In this document: positions 28,501-40,492 of the stretch, one piece after another | How positions within the stretch are numbered: position 1 is the stretch's first letter | Layout: every line of letters starts with the position of its first letter | NCBI GenBank assembly: GCA_029379385.1 | Contig: CM055611.1 | Location: 23,588,092 to 23,652,091, forward strand | Length of the DNA: 64,000 bases | DNA from: Quillaja saponaria | Lineage: Eukaryota > Streptophyta > Magnoliopsida > Fabales > Quillajaceae | Direction: 5' to 3' | The notes under the pieces: generated by a model | Databases searched by the model: none | Told to the model about the DNA's origin: nothing | What the model saw: only the letters and a program-made list of their open reading frames with translations | Position numbers and translations under genes: made by a program

Positions 28501-30145
28501 ATTTCAGTATCCACTTATAGTTTGCTAACTAAGGCTTAAGTTCAGCTGGGATAATTTAACTTGCACCAGTGAAAGTCCAGTTCTAATTTTGTTACCAAAT
28601 GCACACAGAAGGTGCAAGCAGACAGCATTTCCGGTACACCAGCACTTACCTAACTATACTTTTCAACAAATTAATACCTTGACAACAGTCCCATGACCAA
28701 TCCATAATCCATGAAATACCAAACAGAAAGAAGATAAGAGAAAAAGTCCAATGGTAATATATAGACAATGATCTCTATAACCCTCCAGTATAATTTTACA
28801 TTAGACGATATTTGTCGACTCTACTGCTATTATTACTTTAACATGCAACTAAAAAAGAAAAAGGTGCGGATGAGCATGAGGTTGCAAATATATTATCTTC
28901 CCTGAAAATTTGCAACTCAACATAGTTGCCTTTCATAACATTTAGGATATGTTTAATTTTTTTCTTCTTATACAAGAATAAGATCCATGTACCATAAAAA
29001 GATCTGTAGCATGGAACTATATATTTGACCATAATTAGCCATATACATTAGCAGGAACTATTGATAACAATTCTCTCTGATTTATGCTTGAGCTAGGATG
29101 ACTATTCTTACAAAATTTTGTATTTCTTTATAATGTTTTCTTATCTGTCAAAATCCAAGGCGCACATGACAGATTTTTCATAACAAGGGAACAAGCTAAT
29201 AATGCCACTTAAAAGAAATGAAATTTCCAAACTCCAAACTTGGAAAGTAGGCCAAAAAGAAAAAAGCAGTGTGGTTAATACAATTTAAACCTTCATCTTT
29301 GTGCAATCTTCCCAGTTCCCACATTCTATACTTCAATTTAGATCCCAACTATGAAGTAAAACTAAAAGAAGTCAATACTTGACGATGGAACAAGCTTTTC
29401 AAAAACAAAAGAAAGCTCCAAGTTAAAGTAGTTCATAAATTAATAATGTTTGATAAACAACATATGATATATAACAAAATAAAATAAAATAAAAATTCAA
29501 ATCCACTATCTATCCAAATAAGCTGCTTCCCTGATAATTTTATAATCACCTCCACCGATCACTTTGAAAAAGAATCAGTATTTCACTGGTGAAAGATAAT
29601 ATAAGGACATGGAAGGGTATAACTTAGAAAAGGGAAAAAGCCTAACACGCCACATGAAGGTACTTCCAACAAAAATGTAAATACCCCACGAGATAAATGC
29701 CTTTGCTTTAACCTTGTCATCCCTTGCACAAATTATGAAAGTAATTACTAAGACCTATTGATAGCTTCAGTGTTGATTAGCACATTTTTAAATTAAACTG
29801 AATAACTACATGGAACTTAAGACAAAAACAGGAGCTTTCAATTTTATCTAACAAAGCTAGATGTCACAAATGATCTATACAGCAACACCCCTTCAACAAA
29901 GTAAAAACTTTCAACAACCCAGATAATTGAATTTCACTAATCCCCTAGAACAAGTGTAGTCCATTTATAATAAATGGAACCTGGGGAACTATAATCACAT
30001 TTCTCCATCAATTCAGCAAAGGCGAAAGAGGAAACTTACACGACATAAGATATGACAATCCCACAACGCATATGACCAGAAAAACAATCCTTTTCTTTGC
30101 TTCCTCGACCAGGTCTCGAACCGTCACCTGCTTCGGAGTACTCAT
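22562..30145 (-). CDS. PXA/PX-domain sorting nexin with C-terminal nexin domain
   Basis: Large endosomal phosphoinositide-binding protein, 1132 residues, similar to the Arabidopsis PX-domain protein At2g15900. Fifteen minus-strand exons in reading order: 30145-30040, 28278-27885, 27791-27614, 27482-27343, 27265-26044, 25946-25846, 25700-25556, 25134-25066, 24970-24925, 24832-24453, 24269-24190, 24086-23951, 23620-23437, 23313-23231, 22696-22562. They sum to exactly 1133 codons with consistent phases. Order of parts: an N-terminal membrane segment (IVFLVICVVGLSYL) and a second hydrophobic stretch; a PXA domain with ALFSAEAEHK and FRYTVRELLSCAVVRPVLNL; a long Ser/Asp-rich disordered exon 5; a PX domain with FRHFEELHRRLKEFP and LPPKHFLSTGLD; and a nexin-C region near the end (WIRRKAFWVAKQVLQLGMGD). 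Intron 1 is 1.76 kb. Cargo is unknown. Confidence 0.9.
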
Positions 30146-33100
30146 TTCAAATCTTCAATTAAGCCGCATAAATTAAAACGAATTAAGAAAACTAGCTTAA
30201 ATCAATCCAAAACCCTTTCTTCTCTAATTCCCATCACCAAAAATACCGAATCAAACACTATGAGGTACAAGATCGTGCAATGTTGCAGCTGAATTTGAAG
30301 GCAATTCTATTAAAAATAATAGAGGATTGGTTGGAGAGAAAAAGAAAACTGAGAAATCATAGGTGATAGAATAGCAAAGATGATTTGAAGGTTTTCAACG
30401 CGAAGACCGTTAGGTTTTCCTTTCAGTGCGCTTCTCCTAGATTGCGTATTTGCACATTCGCTTAATTTGTTTATGTGTGCGAATTTTCTCACACTTTCTG
30501 TCACTTTCTCGGTGTTTAGATTCGACGTGTAGAATCTCTACTCCCAAGTGATTGTTTACGCTTCTCTCCATTATTTATAATTATTATTTTTCTATCAAAA
30601 TTGAGGAATTAATCATGTTTACTTGCAAACCTTATTCGTATTTAAAATTTATTTCTTTTGATTAGTTAATAAAAAAAATTAAGATATGTGAAGCTTAAGT
30701 ATAATTTTTATATTCCTACTTATTTATGTCTTTTATTAAATTAAAAATATAATAGTTAATGACACTTCGATTTAAACAATATTTATTTATTTTTGTTATT
30801 AACGAGATTAATATTTAGCTCTCGTGAATGCTTATAAACTGGTTTATTTCCATATCTCCCTCTTAAGCCCTCAAAGGATTGTTTCCCAATAGGCCATACA
30901 CAAAATTTTGTAGAATAAATTATTTTTCTTTTTAAAAAAAAAAAAAAATTACTGTCAAATAGATAGATATAATATACTCATATACTATTGAAACATGATA
31001 GATTTTGTTCAATATTGCTTCAAATCAATGCAATTTTATTAATATTTGAGGAGGAAAAGAAGAGAATAATTTTGGAGGAAGCTCTAGCCTCTTGAAGGTC
31101 ATTATCAAATTGGTTCACATGGTAGCTTTGTATTAATTGATCAACATTCATGGCAGGCTTGCATCATTGTGTTAAAAACATTTCCATGATCCAAGCATGC
31201 CAGAAATTATTGATTTTTTTTTAATATAATTTTTAGTCAAACATATAACAAATAAAATATATCTAAAATTTTTATCTTAATTGATTGATTTAATGGTCAA
31301 AAATCAAAATTGTTTGCTTACTTCATTGCTTTCCTTATTTGAATCGTCTTAAGAAAGGTGGGTGGAGTAAAAGTGCCCACAAATATTTTGGTTTTTGCTT
31401 TTAATCAATAATTTATTTAAAATGGAAAGAGACAAAAAAAAGTAAATGGCATAACTTTCATTTTAATTCCCATTAATTTATATATTTTTTAAGTCTGTAA
31501 GAAACCTATAAACCTATGAGTTACACACTAGTTTTCTCTATCTGAATTTTAAAGCCTAATTATCACACTTCCTTTCATGATAATCCTTTTTTCTTTTTTC
31601 ACAAGTTTATGTAACCATATGTTTAGCTACTTTTTGTACACGTGCGTGCCTGATGTTGTTGTGTGACTAGGCGTGGTATTATTCACTTTTCCTAAAAATT
31701 AATATGTTATACATAAAATTTTTAGTTTCGAAATAAATACTTTAATTTTACATATATTAAAGTAAATATAAATAAGTTGACGTTAATGCTGCCGTTAAAA
31801 AAATTAACAGCATAGCCCAACATTGTTGGAGTTGAATGAGAACAATGATTAATCTTACTATTAATCACCAATGGAATTAGCCAGTGAATCATAGAAGCTT
31901 TGGTGCATAATAAGGAGTGAAAGTATGAAATGCATGTTGTCCAATGTCATGTGGGGGGAGAAATCAATACGTCCACTATAAACTAATCACTGATGGTGAG
32001 TTTTATTTAGTTGGTTATATGTCTTAGTCTTTAATTATTGTCTAAAACACTATGACTCAGTCTCTATTTTTTAATATTTATTTTTTCTCATTTTATTACT
32101 TTATAAATTAATAGGTCAAAATGGACATTACAATAATGGTTAGAAAAATGATTTTTCCACTCATATTTTGTTTGCCAATTAATATTAGATAATTCCACTA
32201 CGTGCACATAAATAAAATTTTGATTATAAGTATACTTGAATTAAGAATATCATCAGATGTTACTCTTAACTAATACTCAAAAATTTAACCCCAATTAATT
32301 AGCTCACACTAGTAATCTAATCGCTACTAAACATTGATGTTGTTTTAAATTATCTTTTGAGATAAACTAAACATTAATTATTATTATTTTTTTTTGACAA
32401 GTATCATTGCACTATTTGAGTTCGAGTCTAATCTCTTTTAAAGTTCGTGACTGTCTCTTCCCACAAGTATTTTTCTACGAGCTCAAATCCATGACATTAC
32501 AGAAACTCTTAATCGCTAAGCTCAAACGTGTCTTATTACTTGAACCGAGCCTTGTAAATATTCAACTAATATATAATACAATAGAGATTCAACCAATAAA
32601 CTAAACTATAATAGATATTCAACCAATGAGCTATGTCATAGATTAATATCATTAGAAACTATAACATTATTTATTACACCATTCATTCATCCTGGATTTT
32701 ATGTTATATACCCATTACTTTCCCTTAAAAAAATTTGTAATACATTTTTATAAAGTAATTGATAATATGTGATAAAAATTATTTATTAATAAAGATAAAT
32801 ATAATCACTTACAAAATATAAAACCAAAATATTTTTGTTATAATAGTTTTATCTTTTCAATTTTCATCGGGACGGATACTCTTATTTTTGGACGTGATAT
32901 AGCAGCACCCTCTGTACTTAATAAATAGTTTAGAAATAGCATTAAAATTAATCTTCAGTAGTATAAAATATATTTACAATTTCCACGCATTGTTCACATT
33001 GTAGCTTCTTTGTTCACACACAAAAAGAAAAATGAAAATTACATTGGAGCAGAACTAGAGTATGATGATGAAGTCATTTTTCAAAGAATCTTCTCATTGT

Positions 33101-33246
33101 CGCGTTTTAGTTTCCTCAGTGGGACCCAGAGGTCCAACCAACGCTCTCTACATCCAACCATCCATCTCGACTAAAATAATCACTTTTTCATAATTTTGAG
33201 TATTACAGACAGGGTTGTCTCTGCGGACACACGAATTTTTACATCG
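30146..33246. other. Intergenic between divergent sorting nexin and PERK genes
   Basis: About 3.1 kb of very AT-rich sequence serving as promoter for both genes. The only structured item is a SINE-like element near 32390-32520. No coding exon was seen. Confidence 0.6.
32389..32520 (-). mobile_element. tRNA-derived SINE-like element with A tail
   Basis: Read on the minus strand, a box-A-like TTAGCGATTAAGAG is followed by a weaker box-B-like GGATTTGAGCTCG, a short body, and a run of A (T run at 32389-32396 on the plus strand) as tail. This is the layout of plant SINEs. The promoter boxes are degenerate, and I could not define target-site duplications, so the edges are approximate. Confidence 0.4.
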
Positions 33247-36200
33247 ATGTCTTCACAGTCGCCGGAGACATCTCCGACAACCAACTCCACCATTTCTCCT
33301 CCACCGCCATCAGAAACCAATATCACTACTCCTCGGCCACCGGATACCAACATAACCATTCCTCCTGCTCCTCGTCAAGCAGCGCCTAACAATGAGACGC
33401 CGCCTGCAGTGGCTCTGCCTTTTCCACCGCCTCGACCGCCGCCGGAATTTATGACACAACCGCCGATGCCTAAAGGAGGTTTGCCGAAGGGAGACAATAG
33501 TTGGGTTGGTTGTGGGGACTGTGTTGGGTGGGATGCTTATGCTGATTGCTGTAGGCATTTTTGTTATATTTTATAAAAGGTCGAAGAGGAAAAAGAGAAG
33601 ACAATACTGGGTTGGAAAACTACTCTAGCGGACCTCCAGAAGACCCTAAAGGTAAGTTTTTCCGTGCCCTCTTTCTTTATATGCATGTATAGCAGTGAAC
33701 ATTATGGTGTTCTGGTTTTAGGTTTATTTTTATTAGGAAGAAGTTTTTTGTGTCACTGAAATTTACGAAATTTATATATTGGATCAACTTGGCTTATTGG
33801 TCAATGAAATTAGTTCTATTTATTTTATTAGTTGGATCTGTTGATTAGTAATCTGAAAAGAACAATTTTTTGAGCTTCTGAATGTATAAAATGAGTGTGA
33901 AGTAGATTTCTTGTTGAAATTGCAGAATTCTGATTTACTTTGATTTGTGGAGAAATAGGTTTACCTCTAAACCTCTCACGTTTCGCTCACATCACATACT
34001 AGTCTATCTATATTAAATAAAAGCCATGGCTTGTTAGTATAGGAGTGATTCATTATGTTGTTTAAACTCCCAAAAACTCCCACATAGAAGCATAAGGCAA
34101 TTATTCTCAGTTGAAGTGTTACTCATTACTGGGTTTCCTAAACAAGTTTGTTAACTACCAGTTTCATCACTTGGTTTCCTAAATAAGTTTGTTCACTTTC
34201 ACTCTTTTTTACTTTTCTTTAAATGTTTTGCTAGGACGAGTCTCAATCGAACTCATCAGTGTTATGTGTGTTATCTGGATTATGCTAGTCCAATCTGAAA
34301 TTATTTGAAAATGCGATTCAGTTATTGTGCATATTTTGAAACTGTCACTAATTAAGATATCCGACCCTTACTATCTTGCTTGATACCAATTTCTCCCACA
34401 GGCCAATTTGGTGGTCCATTTCCACAACAGAATGTTCCTCCACCAACTGATGGTAAAGTAAATTTCCATCCAAATCAAACTCCTATTCCAGGAGTTGCGT
34501 CGGATCCGCAACTGTTACCTATGCATGTTCCTTCTCCTGCTGTGCATTCTTCAACTGATAACAGTTTGGGGTCTGATAAACCACTGCAAGCAACTTCCGC
34601 TGGCATTGCCTTTGGACTATCACAATGCACATTTTCATATGAAGAATTAGCATTGGCAACAAATGGTTTCTCTAATTCCAATATCCTGGGTCAAGGTGGT
34701 TTTGGATATGTCCACAAAGGAGTCTTTCCAAATGGGAAAGTAGTTGCAATAAAGCAGCTGAAATCTGGGAGTGGACAGGGAGAACGTGAATTTCAGGCTG
34801 AGGTTGAGACCATTAGCCGTGTCCATCACAGACATCTTGTTTCACTTGTTGGGTACTGCATTTCTGGGGATCAAAGATTGCTTGTTTACGAATTTGTCCC
34901 AAATAATACTCTGGAATTTCATTTACATGGTAAGATTTATCAGCACTTAAGTTTGGTTGTTTCTCTATTCTCAACTCCCCCCCTCTTGAATAGTCAATTT
35001 GCACGAATGTGATGTATGAATGAGTATCTTGTAAAATATCACCCTTGTGATTCATGCAGAAGTATACATACATATCTTTTCTTTAATTGATGTGCGAAAC
35101 AAGGTGATAAGATTTGCTTTGGTGAACCAATTATATGAGATGTATATATTTATGTTATGTTACGCTACCTAAATATAAGGAGAATAGTAGCGAAGGCAAC
35201 CAAAATCTACAATTCTCTTGGCAGTAAGAACTTTCTCCATTTATATTAAGGTATATCAAGTGACAGTAAGAGCCTTTCCCCACTTTTCTATGTGCAAATG
35301 ACATGAGTAGGGCAGGACCGTAGCACCGGAAAAACATTGATTTAAATTAAAATCACCTTCCAGACTCTCAATCAATCCCAAGACCCCATATATTCCTTGA
35401 CAAGTAGCACAAAATCATGACTCATGAGGCAGTTCTTCCCTTGTCTTGCACAATTATATGGGAAAGAATACGTGTGTAACCTAGAACTAGAAGTCAGAAA
35501 CTTTTTGGCCCTTGATTATTGTTTTTCATTTATAAAAATTTTCCTTTGGTTGAAGTTTTCTTCTTCTTGTTATAGATATTGTTATAATTGGCATAGCATA
35601 CTCACATGCCTGGTTGATATCTTTGCTAAAGATTGCTTATGAAAGATAAATTCCAGAAAAGGAGAAAAATGTGTCCTCATTTTCTCCCTCAGCCTTGATA
35701 TTCTTTGACTAGAGAAACTTGAAAGGCTTTTAGCATTGGCACTCGTCATTAAGATTAATAGAGCTCCTAGGGATAGCAATTATCTCTCTGTTGATAATTG
35801 CAAGATGTCATCGTGGCTTTCGTGGAAGAAATGCAAAAACATGCCAGTACCTTGGATGTAACGAAACATCATCCTACATTCCTACTTCAAGAACAAGGAT
35901 GGGGATGAGAGATTTAGGTTTAAAATCCAGAGGGTGTGGCTTAACGATATAGGACAAATTTATGCACACCTTCCTACAAAAGACAGGTGAAGGGTTTAGA
36001 CTTTTAGAGTTTCAAATCAAGAATTTAGGGTGAGCCATGGAAGAAAAAAGGTTTGCAGAGTAAACTAGGGTTTAAAAATTGAAGTTCAAAGTGAAAGGAG
36101 TGACTGGAATAAAAAGGCATAGGTTGCAGAAATTATTCTGGCAGCAAGTATTCTGTTTTCAGGGCCATTCTTGGGTGGCTATTTTGGGAGCTAGTTAGTG

Positions 36201-38778
36201 TGTAAAAAGAGGAAAAGGTTGGAAGGGTTCAGAATCTTTGCAGGGTAAGAGAATGATGTTTTTCTGGGTTGCAAGTGGAAAGAAGAAGGAAATTCAAAAG
36301 GTGCTGTTCTATTACTCTGGGCTTTATCCTTTGAGTGGTAACTCAAGAAAAGATACTTATGAACCCTTGGAATACCTCATTATGAAATTTCCATAAAAGA
36401 ATTTCTGAAGAAGTTTTTCTCAGTTTCTGAATAAATTCTTCTGAATTTCTGAACTAGCCTCTCACCTGAAAAGGCTTATAAATTATGAACTTAGGACAAA
36501 ATATTAAAATTACTGATTAGTTCACCATCAAGATGTGTTAAACATTCCCTCAACTTATATCACATACGGACCCCAGATTTTCATAATATGATGTTAGTTA
36601 CTTAAGTTGAAAATATCTGATCCCTTCTCCCTTGCTGCATCTATATTTTTTTTGGGTACCTTTTAAAGGACAGTCCGTCATACAGTTAAAGAGTAAATTA
36701 ATAAATACCTTTATATTGTGTAGTAAAGTGCTTGACGCAGAAACAGGTGGAATAGATGCATTTCTTAATTTTAATGTGATTCTTTATGCATAGCCTTAAA
36801 AAACATAAAAAGTGTAATGTTGGAAGTTTGAGTTTGCAGCTTGCTTTCCATGTTCATCGATCATTCTTTCTATTAGAGAATTTAGATCTTAATTGAAACT
36901 TCCTAAAATGTTAATATTGATGGCCGGAAGTTTAACAATATATTTATTCTCATATTTATGATGTTTTAGTTCTATTTAATGTGATTGACACCTCAGGAAA
37001 GGACAGACCAACTATGGACTGGCCAACAAGATTGAAGATTGCTCTGGGCTCTGCAAAAGGATTGGCATATCTGCATGAAGACTGTAAGTTTGCTTTAGTT
37101 GCTTTGTTTACACTAGAGATTTTTAGCAACTTTTCTCATTCAAGATTATCGTCTTGGAATTTCATTTCTTTGAACAAATATATTTTCAGGTCATCCCAAG
37201 ATCATACACCGTGATATCAAGGCATCTAACATTCTGCTTGATTCTGATTTCGAGCCAAAGGTACTTCGTTTTTCTTGTCTTCTTGAATTCTCTTTCTGGA
37301 CGCTTGAATCTATGAATACAAGTTGAAATTCTTTATTTATGTATTGGAATTATAGAGACAACCTTGACATGCATTTCCCTCTCAACCTCCCTCAATAGAA
37401 AAAGAAAATGAAAATTGAAAGGTTATGGAAATGGAGTATCTCGTTTTTCTCACATGGCACTTTAAACATCCATTTTTCAGGTGGCAGATTTTGGACTTGC
37501 TAGATTTTCTTTAGATACTGATACTCACGTTTCTACTCGAGTAATGGGAACTTTTGGGTACGATTCATTTGATTGTCTTTTTACAGCAGTTTTCATTCAA
37601 ATCATATTTCCTTCAAATATTTCAGCATCAATTTTTTCTGTCTTGAAAACTTCTGTATGTCACCAAATGCAGTTACTTGGCTCCGGAGTATGCTGCTAGC
37701 GGAAAACTCACTGAAAAGTCAGATGTCTTCTCCTTTGGCGTTATGCTTTTGGAGTTAATTACTGGACATCAACCCATTGATAAAACTCAGTCCTTCACAG
37801 ATGATAGCATGGTTGATTGGGTAAGTCACTGTACATCAACATTACTTTGTAATGGTTCAACATATTCTTGAACATTGTTTCGAAAAAGAAAAAGAAACGT
37901 TTCACTAGCTGCCAATTGAAAAGCTTGAATGAATGGAATGAGAAAGTAATATTTGTTTTGGAATTGTAGGCGAGACCTTTGCTGTCTCAAGCTTTGGAAA
38001 ATGGCAACTTTGATGCCCTTGTTGATTTGAAGTTGCAGAAGAATTACAACTCTGATGAGATGACTCGAATGGTTGCTTGTGCTGCTACTTGTGTGAGACA
38101 TTCTGCGAGACGACGGCCACGAATGAGCCAGGTAATTCTAATTTATATTTCAGGTTTTGAACACGTCTTTGTATCAGCAGTTGAATCCATATGTAAGGTT
38201 CAACAGCCTCAACCTTTTCTGTTTACAAAATATACATCCGTATAACATTCTTAATAAATTTATCTCTTTATCATTTGACAATATATTCAGTATCTGGATT
38301 TGGTTCAATATAATGCAAAATGTTTTCAAGCTATTGACTATTTTATATTTATAATCACTGAAAGTTTCGTGGAATGTAGAGATTTCAAGAACAGTAAGCT
38401 AATAGATTTTGAAAGCGGCATTATATTCTTTATGCTATAGTATAACACTTGGTATATTCGAAAAATCAGGTAGTTCGAGCTTTGGAAGGAAATATTTCTC
38501 TAGAGGATCTAAACGAGGGAGCCACACCAGGACATAGCAGAGTATACAGTTCCTTTGATAGTTCAAGTTATGATACTATGAAATACAATGAAGACTTGAA
38601 GAAATTCAGGAAGCTAGCCCTAGAAAGCCAGGAGCAAGGCACCAGTGAGTACAGTGGACCCAGCAGTGAGTATGGTTTACATCCATCTGCCTCGAGCAGT
38701 GAGGGCCAACGAACTACGCAAGAGATGGAACTGGAGAAAAAGAAGAGTGATACCAAAATTTCTGATGACAGCTGGTGA
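33247..38778 (+). CDS. Proline-rich extensin-like receptor kinase (PERK), first exon frame-broken
   Basis: Plasma-membrane kinase with a proline-rich wall-facing N-terminus. Exons: 33247-33651, 34402-34929, 36997-37083, 37190-37260, 37481-37557, 37673-37820, 37970-38131, 38470-38778. The N-terminal half of exon 1 is Pro/Ser/Thr-rich ([19 protein letters not shown]); the membrane helix ([16 protein letters not shown]) follows in a different frame after one extra base near 33501-33520, and a second extra base near 33613-33620 makes TAG. Without these two bases the CDS is 595 codons and phases agree. Kinase landmarks are intact: [41 protein letters not shown]. Intron 2 is about 2 kb. It is either a pseudogene or an assembly error. 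PERKs relate to wall sensing and growth. Confidence 0.85.
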
Positions 38779-39494
38779 GGGATGATTCTCATTTATCAAA
38801 GTATGGCCATTTTGCTACGATGCTTCCACTGTTGCCTTTGTTGGCAAAAGGACACTCCAACGGTTTCTTGCACCGTCATTAGAATTAGAACCTATTGTTT
38901 GTTGGTAGTTTTAGGAGGCTCAGTGTACAAAAAGAACTGCTTGATCAAAGATATTAGCCCAGAGTGCAATTTTTTTCTTGATTCACTAGTGGAAGCAAAC
39001 GATTTGTGAATGCTGAAAATATAGCAGTGGAATTAAAGTAGCTCAGGATTGAACGGTTTGGTATTTATTTGGTAGTTTCATATGATCATATCAATGCATC
39101 GTTTATAAGCTTTAACATAATGTTCAAGGTACTTACTGTCATGGAAGGATGGAATGTTCAGGTCGGTTTTGGATCTATCTTAAAGGACGGCAAGTGTTTC
39201 TCTGTCGCTCATGGAGATTTTGGAGTATAAGCTATTCAGCTTTTATTAGTTTATTTTAGTTTAATATGTCAAATGCTTCACATAAGCAGCTAAGATTCAA
39301 ACCGACTAAACTTTTCTGGGTTTATGTGGGCCATTAATCAGTGACAGTCATTTTTTTATGTTGGCCAACTGGTAAGCACATATACAGATCTAACAAACCC
39401 TGGCAAATGTCCACTATCCTCTTAATAGAGAGAAAAGCAAATGACATATAACTGTCATTGTCTCATTGACCCGGCATGAGATACCTTCACATAG

Positions 39495-39570
39495 TATTGT
39501 TTGGTTAAGAACCTTTTACTTGTTTGAGTGTATTACTGTTTGGTTAAGAACCCTTTACTTGTTTGAGTTT
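39495..39570. repeat. 39 bp direct repeat, two copies
   Basis: TGTTTGGTTAAGAACC followed by TTTACTTGTTTGAGT occurs twice with a 39 bp offset and one or two mismatches, in the intergenic region after the PERK gene. Confidence 0.85.
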
Positions 39571-39659
39571 AGTAATAATAATGGAAACTAAGCATTTGGA
39601 ATCTTTCAGCCAAAAAAGAAAATTTCGAATAACCTTTTTTAAAGGAAGACCACGTAAGT

Positions 39660-39775
39660 TTTTTTTTTTTTTTTTTTTGCTTTGAGTAAAAGTGGGGATC
39701 AAATTGATGATCTACAAGTGAGGAAGAATCTTAGACTCACTTGAGCATGCTTAGACTAATAGACCACCCGAATTT
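39660..39775 (-). mobile_element. SINE-like tRNA-derived element with long A tail
   Basis: On the minus strand: GGTGGTCTATTAGTCTAAGC (box A-like), then ACTTGTAGATCATCAATTTGATCCCC in two parts (its second half, AATTTGATCCCC, is box B-like), then a run of about 20 A (plus-strand T run at 39660-39680). Short size, both boxes and the tail fit a plant SINE. No target-site duplication was identified, so family and exact ends are uncertain. Confidence 0.45.
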
Positions 39776-40492
39776 TGATTAAGAAAACACCTCTTTTTAA
39801 TATTTGATACCTAAACTTCAACCTTATGATTTTTAACATCTAACAAAAATAACTAATTAAGAATTAAAGTGTGACCTAGACTCAATGTCATAACACAAAT
39901 ATAAGCAAAAAAAATCATACCATTTAATATTGTCTAATATGATGAAGTGTTGCTAATTAAAGTATTTATAGGTCTTATACTATTTAATATTGTCTAATAC
40001 CAGGGTTACTAATTCAAGTATTTATGCTTTATAATATCAATTTTTTAATTTTATTTTAGATAAAAAAAGAAAGAAAAGAAAGGGCCTAAGCCTAGGAGAA
40101 TATTCTCTTTGCCCATTTTCAATAGAACTATGCTAAGCCCTATTTTTCCTCTCCACAAAAGAAAAGAAAACAACTTAGACATCTTATAATTCATTGATTT
40201 CTAAAGAACCTTTGTGATAACCAGCCTTGACTTAAAAAGAAAAAATGAAAATGTTTTAAAAAAGAAAATCTTTTTGGACCACAGCTTAGGGGCATCTTAG
40301 GAAATATCAGAGCTTTCCTAAACTGGCTTCCGGTGGTTGGTGCAATATTATCTTCTGTTTGCCTTACATCTCTTCCTCAATTCCTCTGTTTCTCGCATAA
40401 CTCTCTTGCCCATCTTTTACAAATTCTGGGATTCCACAGTTCTCATTTCTTTTCCTAGAAAGTTGAATTTTTTGTACTTTTTATTCCGATCC

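Larger units (their letters stand above)
38779..40492. other. Intergenic between PERK and Rab7
   Basis: PERK 3' UTR, a 39 bp direct repeat near 39495-39570, a SINE-like element near 39660-39775 and the Rab7 leader. No further coding exon was seen. Confidence 0.55.
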
